From Epiperipatus broadwayi (lineage: Eukaryota; Onychophora; Udeonychophora; Euonychophora; Peripatidae), in NCBI GenBank assembly GCA_028023455.1, contig JAQFVV010000284.1, positions 878,246-942,245 of the forward strand: DNA of 64,000 nucleotides. Direction: 5' to 3'. The notes beneath the pieces are model-generated. The model was not told the DNA's origin, did no database searches, and worked only from the letters and a program-made list of their open reading frames with translations. Numbering within the stretch: position 1 is the stretch's first letter; every line of letters starts with the position of its first letter. Below are positions 1-11,225 of this stretch, in pieces. The translations under genes were made by a program, and so were the position numbers.

Positions 1-2472
1 AAATTATAATTCTGGAGCAATTAACTTCTTTAAAAAGTTCCTTTAATATTAATGGTGGGTGGGAAGTAAGGAGAATTGTGGTTAATGTGTAGTTTAAATA
101 TGTTATTTTGTAGTTCTTTACACTTGAAAAGTCAGCTTGTAGCAGTGAAATCATTGTAGTCATTTAGAGTTTATATTTCTTGGTTAGCCAGGTTGAATTA
201 TGAATTTAGGCTAATTTTGATTATATATATATATATATATCAAGGGAGAAAAACATATTTTTTATATAATATGAACATTTATAAATTTTACAACATTATT
301 AAACAAAGAAATACACCTATTCTTAGTAAAATATTTTCCTACAATTGTGAATCATATTTATTCATTTAATTTAATATTTTGTTTTATTAATATTTATTTA
401 TAATTTTTTAAATATTAGGTATTTTGGGATCTTTTTACATTAACAAACGAGGGCAATGTGTTTTACATTATATCATATATAATATGAATGATATACTAAA
501 TGGAATATTCAAGGTATGATAGCAAATTGTTTAAGCTTTGCATTAATTCTTTCTTTCCTTTTAGTTAACACTTACATTTATATTATTATAATTAAATCCA
601 CTAAGCCAACTTTTGACAAAACACTGCTAGGATCATAGTGTTGAGTAAAATTATGCAGCAGAGGTATGTTTAAATAAATGGTATGACTTCATAACTGAAG
701 CATCTAAATGCCTTTTTTGCATATTGTGCCTCATTTTCATGTCACATCATATCACTTATTTAAGAGGACCTACACTGTATAACTTTACTCAGCACTATGA
801 AAAAGCTGGCTCAGTGTATTTAATTATTTTATGTTTATTATACCTTTTCATCAGAAATCACAATCGTTGTGTGGTTAAGAAATACATAATTTGATGAAAA
901 GAGTTATTATGTTGAAAATTACATTATTGTAAAATATTTAATGTTTACAACATATGAATAAGTAATTTTGATATTTGTTTAACATACATGAATAAAACAT
1001 AAAAATAAACATTACAGAAGTAATATATATATATATATATTGTAATGGGCTGGTGATTCTACAAGAGATTGCGGAGCATATCTTACTATAGTCAGACTTT
1101 GGGTCTTTTGGATAGGATGCAAGTGATTAAGTGATGAAATACTTAACCGATGATTGTACCTACTTTCAATAGACAAGATCTACCTATTATTATTATCCTA
1201 GATACAATTTGGGTCAGTTCATCCAATTCTCACCCCTTTCTAGCCACGTTATACCACAATATTCTAACTCAGGAAGTAATTGCTTGAGCTCTCTTATCAG
1301 GGAAAGAGATCACACTAATAGTAGTTATTGCTCTTCTATACAGGTGATAATTAATTACCAAAAATCAATTAAGCATATCCAAACCATAAGATATATAAAA
1401 AATATATATGTGCAGTAAAAGTATATATGTATTAAAAGTTATAATAAATTACTTAAATATGTATATGCACTTTCTCTATCATAATAAAAATATTGATAAG
1501 TGTAAAATTAAATAAGATAATAATGTTTATGATGGGTATGTGAATAATGAAAAGTTATAAAGCTGGTGGTGGATATGGAAATAATGATGAGCTAGAGACT
1601 AGATTAAAATAATGAATTATATAAACATGTATTGATTAACACAAATATAAAATACAGATAATAATTTAATCTGACACATGTAATTTGTTTTGTCAATGAT
1701 GAATTTCTACCATATTGATATCTAATAATGATATTAATAAAAATAAAGTCCTTACCCTCAACCCCATTGTAGAAATTCATAAACTTGACTAATTATTTAC
1801 AACAACAAATATGTAACATTATATATATATTGTAGGAGTATATATATACTCATACATACATATAATCAATATGTATACATTATATTTGTATTCTTATTAT
1901 ATTTATAAAAATAAATATATAATTTATTAAGTTAGTATTTTTTATTCTTTAAAATGAAAAATAATTGTTGAGAAAAAAACAGTTGACAAGGTAATGACCT
2001 CTGGGTTCACATACAGTTTATCGAATTAAAGGAAATGAAATTAACTTAGTGATTTAATATCAAATTACATTGTAATAATGTAGAATATGATATTCTTCAG
2101 CAAGCTCATGCAGCTAGATATAAAAATAATAATTCTACTTTTATTAGAAGACTAAGGATTTTATTCTTTCAGCTATATCCTTACAAAAACTTATACTATG
2201 CTCGATTTAAAAAATCAGTGTATAAGATAAAATCTATATTTTGAACGATTTAATACTTATTAGAAAAAATTTCTAATATTTTTTAAAGAAAGTAATTTGA
2301 ATATATTTTCATGTTCAATAAAAATTGTTCTAATTGGAGTTCTAAAATGTAAACTTTGTTTTAAAATAGAACATGTTTATAAAAACTTCAACTAAATTTA
2401 ATGTACTTTACTTTATAAGGAAATGAGTAGAACACCTATTTATCGTGGGATATATAAAATGTAATGGCTAAT

Positions 2473-2522
<50 letters not shown>

Positions 2523-4264
2523 AATAACATCTTTTGCCAAATGCCTTTAAAATTATATAGAAGCAATATCTTCAAAATGGAATTATAATTGTTAATCAAA
2601 GGAACTGTGTATTAATGAAGTGGACATCTACATACAAAGAGGAAACTAAACATCACCTTGGGATATCCTATTATTTTCTTTAATGTATAACAATGAAGGA
2701 ATTAAAAATTGCATCTTCAAAGGATTTTCATTCACGAATTCCAGGAACATCTAAGATTATTGTATTAACTTTTATAAATACCATTTAAGTTTTTTGAAAA
2801 TTATAATTGGGAAAGATTAATTTCATTTCTTTTATTATCAAATTCATTTCATTAAAGAAATGAATAATAAAAGAGAATTAATAATTTAAAATATTTTTAG
2901 TTTTATAATTAATAAAAATTTAGATATAGGTTAAAAAATATTAATATGGGAAAGGCATGTAAAAATATAAAGGGATAAAGTGAACTTGGAGGTAAGAGAT
3001 CAAATTATTTTTAAATTTACATACTATTATTTTCTATGACATGACACTACATTGGTTATACTAATCCAAATAGTCTAATAACCATAATGTATTATAAGTG
3101 GATAAATGACTAACATTGATATGGAATATATATTTTCATATTAATAAATATAAATTTCATAGAATCATTTTAACAAATGAAAATATATATATAAATGATT
3201 GGATTATTATTTGTATAATCTAATTATTATAGAATAGTGTTAATATAAAAGTTTTAATATTTAGTTACTTATATTTATATATACATTGTAAAATCATGTG
3301 GTGTTATAAGTTAGAAAATATATCTGCTGTAAGTAAATAGAATATTTATATTTTTAATATAAGGAAGTAGATATATAAATAATTTTTTATATATTATAAA
3401 GTTTAAGTTATTTATTTGTTAAATAAATATTTATTATGTTTTTTATATTAAACTAAATGACATCTTCAATTTGTTTTATTTATTTATTTGATTTTATAAG
3501 ATAATAATTTTATTGATTATTATATTAACTTCATGAAGCCCATTTTAAAGAGTTAGTGAGATTTACTGTTATCATTACTCTAGTATATTGATAGGAACCC
3601 CTGAAGAGAGTAAATTGTTAAACTTCCCTGAGTTTGAAATCTGAGAATAACGGTTAAATCAATTAAGGTAAAAAATAGTTAAATCTAATATTTCCCCCCT
3701 CCTTACTCTTATAATGATTTTTTCTATAATTATAACACTTTGGCTTCCAATTGTATGAAAATAATACAGAAAATTTACAATAGACAAAAAATAAAAATAA
3801 AATAATAAAACAAAAATCACAAATTTTATCCCATTATATTAATTAAAGTTCACTGAGTCTGCTGGAAACTGTTTATTTGCCAAATAAGTTCCTATGAATT
3901 AAAATGAAGTTCTGCTCTGACAAAGAATATAAATTCTTGTCTGGATAAAAAAAACAGTAATCTTCTCCAATTACTCCACCTTGAATTTGGGTAGGCATTT
4001 TATTCAACTCAAAAGATGGTTTTCAGGTTTCTTCTAAATGGGCAGGTGAAATCTTTAAGCTTTCATGGCTTTATTGATGACATAGTATTCCCTGTGGTAT
4101 AAACTGTTCAGCAAGCAATCATGGTATAAATATAATATTATATATCTGTTTATTTATTTGCTTCTCAAGACTTTAGTGGCGATATTTCTATATATCAAAA
4201 CAGTTAATTATTGAATATTATTAAAAGTACATGAATTTAATTAAAATTATTTAATCAGCAAATG
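1..4264. other. AT-rich non-coding DNA, no gene recognised
   Basis: Nothing in this stretch reads as a protein or RNA gene; open frames are short and show no motif. It holds (TA)n tracts near 222-240, 1023-1040 and 2478-2510, the last running into (TG)n, and one near 1830. Many diverged repeat remnants are likely but none could be delimited by eye. Confidence 0.6.
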
Positions 4265-5662
4265 GTTGTTGTTGAATAGCCACCATATCCCACTCGATGG
4301 CACCATTTTCATGCTAAAACTATAAAATATGATCATTCCCGGGCTATTAATTACAATCATTTTGATGTGTTTTTTGTAATGCGAAAATAAAAACAAAAGA
4401 AAATCATCTTTTTTTAAATATTATTTAATTTGAAATATTATTTTTTATTAATGTATACAAATTAAATGATAATAATAAATGTAAAATAAAATAAACAAAT
4501 TACAATTTGATTCGTGTTTTTTAGTTTGCTTTATTAAAAAAATCAATTTTCCAGCGGAGATTTTTTTACTGGGGTTACGGCTTTTTGTTGTTGTTTAAAA
4601 ACTCATAATTGGAATAAAAAGTAAAATTTCTTAGTCTTCCTTTTACATTTTATTTCTATAGAGAAACAGATATTATTGTGTTATCGCTATTTTTTACTTT
4701 TTTAGTCTTTGTTTTAATTTTTTTTTTTTTTACAGACAAACAGATATTACCACTATTTTTTATTTCAAATAGAATGACAACTAAAAGTAAAAGATGTTAT
4801 GGTTAGGTTTAGGGTTAGTTTAAGGGTTAGTTTTAGGGGTAGGTTTAGGGTTAGTTTTAGAGTTAGGTTTAGGGTTAGTGTTCTGTTGTTTGTAATGCTA
4901 AAATAAAAAATATCAAAATCGTATTTTTGTAAATATTTTTTTTACTAACATCTATAAAATAAATGATAACAATAAACATAAACTATATTCAACAAAGTAT
5001 AACAGTACTCAGAGAAAGAAGAAACTAAAACTTTTTTAAACAACAACATATATATATAATGTCTTCTTTACTTATTAACCATGTTTATAATATATGCTTT
5101 TTATGACATTTAAAAAAACAGTGTACAATTGTACTTTTCTGACTGGATATTTTTGTGTTAACGCTCTTTTTTATTTCAAAAATATACACACAGCAGAATC
5201 TGCTTTGTCTCGTGGAATGTTACGAACAGTACGTTACTTGACACATTACCTAATTCCAACTCACTTTACACATATATCTCATCAACATTTAACACTTAAA
5301 ACTTCAATATCCTACAGTGTAAAAAGTCTGATAATTATTACTTTACAAAATCTGACCATTTCAATACTTTAAAAAAAAAATCCAATGAAAACAACATTTC
5401 CATCCAATTCAAAAAAACACACCCTCTCACCAAGCCATAACCATTTTATAAACTGTGCGAATTCAGAAAATTTATTTGCTGTGATGCGACATACATGCTG
5501 TACTGTGATGTGACATAGTGGACTGCAATCTGTAGCACAACAAAAAAATTGTATTATAGAAAATGCGGGTTCGAACTGTCAGCCGCGGAAATGGCATTTT
5601 TATGTGTTTTAGCATGAAAATGGCACCATCAAGTGGGATATGGTGGCTATTCGATGACAACC
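4265..5662. mobile_element. 1.4 kb element with about 57-85 bp terminal inverted repeats
   Basis: The left end 4265-4321 (GGTTGTTGTTGAATAGCCAC...) is repeated inverted at 5606-5662, and weaker similarity extends to about 85 bp on each side. Shared core words are AATAGCCACCATATCCCAC and GCACCATTTTCATGCTAAAA. The interior contains no transposase-like frame; it holds poly-T runs, a TTAGGG-like tract and low-complexity DNA. This fits a non-autonomous DNA transposon or foldback element. No convincing target-site duplication is visible, so the superfamily is not assigned. Confidence 0.6.
4801..4879. repeat. Degenerate TTAGGG-like tandem tract
   Basis: About 80 bp of repeated GGTTAGGTTTAGGG / TTAGTTTTAGGG words, a degenerate form of the TTAGGG animal telomere motif. 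It lies inside the inverted-repeat element at 4265-5662, so it is interstitial and probably carried by the element. Confidence 0.7.
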
Positions 5663-5753
5663 TAGTAAATGATTGAATATTTTCTTTTAAATTATTTTTT
5701 TCCACTTCAAATGATTGCTTTAAAAGCTCAACTTTTGATTATTTTAAATAATA

Positions 5754-5758
<5 letters not shown>

Positions 5759-5796
<38 letters not shown>

Positions 5797-5802
5797 TATA
5801 TT

Positions 5803-5868
<66 letters not shown>
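5759..5868. repeat. (TA)n microsatellite abutting PLE pair 1
   Basis: Nearly pure TA dinucleotides with a short TTTAAATA interruption. The outer end of the PLE pair 1 palindrome begins immediately after this tract, consistent with insertion into a (TA)n target. Confidence 0.9.
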
Positions 5869-5871
<3 letters not shown>

Positions 5872-5916
5872 TATTATTATTACTATTTGCGGGATATTCC
5901 ATGTAGTGAAAAAGCA

Positions 5917-5963
5917 AAATGCTGATGTTTCAGTACAATATCAAGTACCTTCCTCAGAGCATC
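5917..5963 (-). ncRNA. Hammerhead-like ribozyme motif, 3' end of PLE 1 minus copy
   Basis: On the minus strand: GATGCT, then CTGAGGA (exact CTGANGA), AG, stem II GTAC-TTGATATT-GTAC, then TGAAAC, ATC and AGCATT. GATGCT pairs with AGCATT (six pairs, one G-U) as stem I. The order CTGANGA / stem II / GAAAC / stem I return is that of a type I hammerhead. Stem III is very short, as described for PLE hammerheads. The ORF stop codon lies inside CTGAGGA. Confidence 0.6.
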
Positions 5964-7137
5964 CTCTTTCTCAAATCATAAGAATGCACGTGAGATTTAA
6001 AACCGTTTTTATCATTTTTTTTCTCATATTTAAATTCTATTGGTTGAGAAGTTTTAAAATTTATTTTCTCTTCCAATAGCTTCTTCCAAATGTTGTTAAT
6101 CTTCTTTAATTCACACCTTTCATTTATGCTCTTGGGCCTTTTAAAAATCTCTATAGCTTCTCTTAGCAATCTCTGGTCATATTGTTCAATTTTTGCTAAA
6201 ATATTTGTTTTTTTTCAAAATTGATATCATGATTTGTTAATTTTATATGAGAATAAATAGCTGATGAATTGGATTTTTCTCTCACTGCCAGAATGTGTTC
6301 TTCCTTTCTAATATTTATTCTACGATTAGTCTGTCCTATATATGTATGTGGACAGACCCTACATGGAATTTCATATTCACCATGACACTCCAAAGCAATT
6401 TTATCTTTAGGAAGTGGAAATATTTCACTAATTTTTTTATAAGTAGTGTAAATTGTGTGAATATTATTATTTTTTAAAATGTTACCAATTCTATCAGTTA
6501 CTCCTTTTATATATGGCAAAATTGTCTTAATTTTTGATGTATCAAAATCTTTTTTCTTTTGATATCTATAAGCCCTATTAATAATGTTGTAATTAAAACC
6601 GTTATGAAGAAGCATTTTATTAGTAGCAAAAAGGTCCCGGTGAAAATTGCTATCATCAGAAAGTCTTTTTGTTCTATCCAATAATGTATTTTCTACTGAA
6701 AATAGTTGTGCAGGATGGTGATGAGGGGGAAAATGCAGATATCTCCCAGTGTGTGTTGGTTTTTTATATATACCATGGGATAAAGAATCATCTTCCCTTC
6801 TTTCAATCAAAACATTTAAAAAAAGATAATTGATTATTATTTTCTATCTCCATGGTTATATGGTAAATTTAATATTGTTATGAAAAGAGTTTAAAAAATT
6901 AAAAAAGTCATCAAGAGCATGCTTGCCATGAGGCCAAATAACAAAGGTATCATCAACATACCTCAGCCATATAGATGGTTTTTTAACTGCTAAAGTCAAA
7001 ATTTTATTTTCCAAATCCTCCATAAAAATAGAAGCTAATTCTGGAGAAATTGGTGAACCCATAGCTAAACCTGATGTTTGTTTATACATCTGCCTATCAA
7101 AAACAAAAAATGTATTCGATAAGCAGTGTTCAATCAA
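5954..7137 (-). pseudogene. PLE reverse transcriptase/GIY-YIG, minus copy of pair 1
   Basis: Read on the minus strand, the protein starts inside the RT domain (LIEHCLSNTFFVFDRQMYKQ), continues through motif B (AMGSPISPELASIF) and motif C (WLRYVDDTFVIW, catalytic DD present), then breaks near 6810-6860 through a one-base change in an A-run region. It resumes as the thumb and linker and a GIY-YIG nuclease with IPCRVCPHTYIGQTNRR, another frame slip near 6190, and a C-terminal tail ending at a TGA at 5954-5956. In intact elements such proteins prime and copy RNA at cut chromosomal ends. The palm's N-terminal half is missing and the frame is broken, so it is not functional as it stands. Confidence 0.85.
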
Positions 7138-8247
7138 ACATCAAACATGGGTTCACCAATTTCTCCAGCATTAGCTTCTATTTTTATGGAGGATTTGGAA
7201 AATAAAATTTTGACTTTATCAATTAAAAAACCATCTATATGGCTGAGGTATGTTGATGATACCTTTGTTATTTGGCCTCATGGCAAGCATGCTCTTGATG
7301 ACTTTTTTAATTTTTTAAACTCTTTTCATAACAATATTAAATTTACCATGGAGATAGAAAATAATAATCAATTACCTTCTTTAGATGTTTTGATTGAAAG
7401 AAGGGAAGATGGTTCTTTATCCCATGGTAAATATAAAAAACCAACACACACTGGGAGATATCTGCATTTTTCCTCTCATCACCATCCTGCACAACTATTT
7501 TCAGTAGCAAAGACATTATTGGATAGAACAAAGAGACTTTCTGATGATAGCCATTTTCACCGGGACCTTTTTGCTACTAATAAAATGCTTCTTCATAACG
7601 GTTTTAATTACAACATTATTAATAGGGCTTATACATATCAAAAGAAAAAAGATTTTGATACATCAAAAATTAAGACAATTTTGCCATATATAAAAGGAGT
7701 AACTGATAGAATTGGTAACATTTTAAAAAATAATAATATTCACACAATTTACACTACTTATAAAAAAATTAGTGAAATATTTCCACTTCCTAAAGATAAA
7801 ATTGCTTTGGAGTGTCATGGTGTATATGAAATTCCATGTAGGGTCTGTCCACATACATATATAGGACAGACTAATTGTAGAATAAATATTAGAAAGGAAG
7901 AACACATTCTGGCAGTGAGAGAAAAATCCAATTCATCAGCTATTTATTCTCATATAAAATTAACAAATCATGATATCAATTTTGAAAAAACAAATATTTT
8001 AGCAAAAATTGAACAATATGACCAGAGATTGCTAAGAGAAGCTATAGAGATTTTTAAAAGGCCCAAGAGCATAAATGAAAGGTGTGAATTAAAGAAGATT
8101 AACAACATTTGAAAGAAGCTATTGAAAGAGAAAATAACTTTTAAAACTTCTCAACCAATAGAATTTAAATATGAGGATAAAGAAAACGATAAAAATGGTT
8201 TTAAATCTCATGTGCATTCTTATGATTTGAGAAAGAGGACGCTCTGA
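7134..8247 (+). pseudogene. PLE reverse transcriptase/GIY-YIG, plus copy of pair 1
   Basis: One frame runs from MGSPISPALASIF (motif B) through WLRYVDDTFVIW (motif C, DD intact), LPSLDVLIERR, the thumb (HHHPAQLFSVAKTLLDRT), the linker and the GIY-YIG nuclease (IPCRVCPHTYIGQTNCRIN; the R at this position in the minus copy is C here) to a stop at 8110-8112, where the other copy has TGG. After that stop the same frame would run to the natural end, a TGA at 8245-8247 inside the ribozyme core. RT motifs 1 to A are absent through 5' truncation. A short deletion just upstream of MGSP marks the junction with the minus copy. Confidence 0.85.
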
Positions 8248-8284
8248 GGAAGGTACTTGATATTGTACTGAAACATCAGCATTT
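8236..8284 (+). ncRNA. Hammerhead-like ribozyme motif, 3' end of PLE 1 plus copy
   Basis: Same core as the minus copy: CTGAGGA at 8244-8250, stem II GTAC...GTAC, GAAAC and ATCAGC. Stem I starts GCT/AGC but is weakened by a T-to-C change (GACGCT instead of GATGCT). Folding was done by eye. Confidence 0.6.
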
Positions 8285-8331
8285 TGCTTTTTCACTACAC
8301 AGAATATCCCGCAAATAGTAATAATAATATG

Positions 8332-8622
8332 ACATCTTTTATCTGTGAAAATATTAGAATTAATATATATATATAAATTCGAACATATATATATATATCC
8401 ATCTTTGTATTCAAATTTATTTTTAAGCAGAAAAAAAATGTTCTATTTTCGAACGCAGAAGACAATATAACAATTCATAACACTTTGTAGATCGCATGCA
8501 GTTTGTTTTAAGTATATCAACCTTGTCATTTCCTATTGTTGAGCAGACATAATATATATAAATAGGATTAAAACAATAATTTATAAGCATTTATTTTATA
8601 ACGTCTTGCGTGCGATTATAAT
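8332..8622. other. Non-coding spacer between PLE pair 1 and MITE
   Basis: AT-rich sequence with two short (TA)n runs near 8362-8397; no gene or ribozyme core seen. Confidence 0.6.
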
Positions 8623-9039
8623 TACGATAGAATGACAGCCTGTTAAGCTAATTGCGCAGACGCTGTGAGAATGTTATTAATAAATGAATACCTTCGAACA
8701 ACCACATGATATAGTATTTATATAAGAGTAAAAAGGAATCCTCTTACTCTTACGACTCAAATGTTTATATATGGCGTTTAGTAAATTCTAGAAAAATTCA
8801 TTGGCGTCATTCATACAGACATTATATATAGTAATTTAAAGTGACTATTATGTAGTCACGCCTTCGTTACAACTACTTTAGATTTGCTCATATATAAACA
8901 TTTGAGTCATAAGAGTAAGAGGATTCCTTTTTACTCTTATATAAATACTATATCATGTGGTTGTTCGAAGGTATTCATTTATTAATAACATTCTCACAGC
9001 GTCTGCGCAATTAGCTTAACAGGCTGTCATTCTATCGTA
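8623..9039. mobile_element. Palindromic 417-bp MITE/foldback element
   Basis: Arms of about 150 bp (8623-8774 and 8889-9039) are near-perfect inverted copies around a 114-bp centre. The tips read TACGATAGAATGACAGCC and its complement; if the outermost TA is a target duplication, the inverted repeat begins CGATAG. There is no coding capacity. The near-identity of the arms implies a recent insertion or arm homogenisation. A mariner-like MITE is possible from the TA flank, but the superfamily is inferred only from that. Confidence 0.75.
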
Positions 9040-10031
9040 ACAATAATTTATGAAAATCTTAAATTTTGTTTCTACAACTGGTTCCTATGTATATAAATTT
9101 TAATTCAGTCATTGTTTTCTGAGGTTTATGTGCAAGTTTTTGGTATAATTCTCCCCAGTTAGTTACACATAACACCTGTTTTATTCCAATGTTAGTATAC
9201 CTATCTGTTTTCCCTAGTAGTTTAATAGTTTTTTATTATTTCTTTAAAAATGAAAAAAATGCTTATGTAAATGTATATGTTGGAAAGAAAAAATGTTAAT
9301 ATGATAATTTGCTTGTCAATTTGTTTCTTAAGCAAATATATTAAGCATTATTTAAGTTGTCAAATGGAAAAAAAATAAAATTTTAATTAAAAGTAATTGT
9401 AATATATTAAACCAGTGTACTATCTTGCTGGTGTGCAATAGTAATTGCCAAATTGTATTTTAAAATTAAGTAAATTTTATCAGTAAATCTCCTGAAAGTT
9501 ATAAAGATTCAGACTGTTCAAGATATGCAAACCTTCTAGTAGGATGTATATAAGATTTCATATGCAGTTTGTCAGGTGGACTAATTTTCAATAATATTAA
9601 AATGATAATTTACTAGTGTTATTATTAAGTATGTTTTGATACTTTGCTATTATTAAATAATAGTTAAAAAGATTTAAATTTATAACTCTTCTAAATCAAT
9701 ATTGTAATCAATTACTAAGTATATTTTTATAGTGATTTAAAATAGTATTAAATAGTTTGACTAATTATAACTAATTAATATAGGGGAAATTATTAATTAT
9801 ATGCACACACTATGCTGTCATTGGTCTATTTTTAATTGTACCATAATTCAATGTAAAAGAGTATAAATAACTTTACATAAGTAGTGGAGGGGGACTATTA
9901 ATAATAAAAAAAAACAAGAGGGATATATGAACATCTGAAACAACAAAACTAAAGAAATCAAAAAGGAGCTGAAAAGTGATAACCCTGAATTTGAATTGAC
10001 CAAAGCTAAAATATGTTGTAATTCTTAAAAC

Positions 10032-10388
10032 ATGAAAAAGAAAATTTTAATTCATTGCATGCATCTGATCTACTTAACAATTGATCAATATTTGCCAAGA
10101 TTTTACACTGGGAGAAAAATAGAAATCATTTTGAAAAACAAATATGTTACTAAAAGAAATCTTGAATTTGAAACGGGACATGAAATCAGAAGCATGATAT
10201 TTTATTTCATATATTATTACAATTTTAATCATTATATACATTTAAAAATCCTGTGTCAGTTATTTAAAATGACAAAAAAAAAAAAAAAACAAGAAATATT
10301 CCGTGCATTCATTTATAAAGTAAAAATTAAATACGTTTTGCTTTTATATGAAATAGTAATAAATCCTGATTTAAAAATAATAATTTGA
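10032..10388 (+). CDS. R2-encoded hypothetical protein (118 aa), copy A
   Basis: I do not recognise this product. The frame encodes a basic, aromatic-rich protein with a KKKILIHCMHLIYLTIDQ start, a charged middle (TKRNLEFETGHEI), a YYYNFNHYIHLKI segment and a lysine run. The second R2 copy has a matching 108-codon frame with many substitutions but few length changes through the first two thirds. A divergent relative of its middle (YTEEGMETL / FKPRKIQEEV) can be discerned near 53649. Conservation of the frame is suggestive but could simply reflect copying of AT-rich repeat DNA. There are no catalytic motifs, signal peptide or zinc ligands, so its reality as a protein is uncertain. Confidence 0.3.
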   Translation: MKKKILIHCMHLIYLTIDQYLPRFYTGRKIEIILKNKYVTKRNLEFETGHEIRSMIFYFIYYYNFNHYIHLKILCQLFKMTKKKKKQEIFRAFIYKVKIKYVLLLYEIVINPDLKIII

Positions 10389-10980
10389 ACAAAACTTTTA
10401 CAATTCAAATTGAACAAAGTAAAATTTCCTTCAAATGAATAGTAAAGTTTACTGAGTATTTTTTTTAAATTGTCTGATAAATCTTTTGGAAGACTAACAT
10501 GCTTCATCTTTAAAAATGAAAATTGAAATACATTTAATGTATTGATAAATAAAACAATAAATGTTTAACTCATATTTATTAAAGATCTTTAATGGAAATC
10601 CTGATAAGAAAAAAAATCATAACCATTCATTAGATTATTAAAGAAAATATTTAATAATATTGATATAAAAAACATAAATGAATAAATATCTACTTTATAA
10701 TAACTGAGGTGGAATGCTGGAATTAATATTAGTTTTAAGTATTAACAAAGGATCTCAAAATGTGTCCAAATGCTGTTGTTACCAACTATTTAAAATGTAT
10801 TACTGCAGATAAAATAAAAAAATGCTTTTGTGAAAGTTTTCTCTTCCTATCAAACGCGAAGCTATTATTAAAACTACAATTTCGTTAAATGAGATGGATC
10901 CAAAATTCTGCAGAAAATAATTATAAGTGCTATTACATCGTTATTTTATTGCAATAAAGTCTTGATGATTTGGTTTTTCA

Positions 10981-10982
<2 letters not shown>

Positions 10983-11013
<31 letters not shown>

Positions 11014-11015
11014 AA

Positions 11016-11049
<34 letters not shown>
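10983..11049. repeat. (TA)n microsatellite inside R2 copy A
   Basis: Two TA runs separated by ACAAATGA. They are absent at the equivalent place in R2 copy B (about 32190), so the expansion is copy-specific. Confidence 0.85.
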
Positions 11050-11052
<3 letters not shown>

Positions 11053-11225
11053 TCATTTGTAAAAGGTTTTGCCCATAATGGCATCATTTCCCTCGGCAAT
11101 AGAGCTTATAGTAAAGGAACTTAGATTATGATGTAGAGAAATAAAGTAAAATATGATAATAATGATTTTTTTGTTAATGTTTATTATTATTATATATTAT
11201 ACTAGTTTTGGATAGGTTATTAAGA

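Larger units (their letters stand above)
5869..8331. mobile_element. PLE pair 1: head-to-head inverted Penelope-like element
   Basis: Two copies of one Penelope-like retroelement lie in opposite orientation. The minus copy (5869 to about 7137) and plus copy (about 7134 to 8331) form a 2.46 kb palindrome with virtually no spacer. Both copies are 5'-truncated inside the RT domain just before the MGSP motif, and both keep their 3' ends with GIY-YIG and a hammerhead-like core, which point outward. The palindrome ends symmetrically at a TATTATTATTACTATTTGCG word and its complement. Each copy carries independent lesions, so both are old. PLEs are known to occur in inverted arrangements; whether this is one insertion or two is inference. 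Confidence 0.85.
9350..11225 (+). repeat. Interspersed repeat R2, copy A
   Basis: This segment is repeated with high similarity at 27848-29140 plus 31877-32390. Similarity starts around TTATTTAAGT and ends at GATAGGTTATTAAG followed by (TA)n. It contains a 118-codon frame (10032-10388) that also exists in copy B. Copy A lacks the 2.7 kb insertion found in copy B and so serves as the empty-site reference. The element class is unknown; no terminal repeats were found. Confidence 0.7.

Noticed and set aside
3595-3660. CCCTGAAGAGAG...TTTGAAAT, also near 13803, resembling a CTGANGA/GAAA arrangement
   Set aside because: The helices do not pair, the GAAA box is not at stem II distance, and the word also resembles an R1 block.
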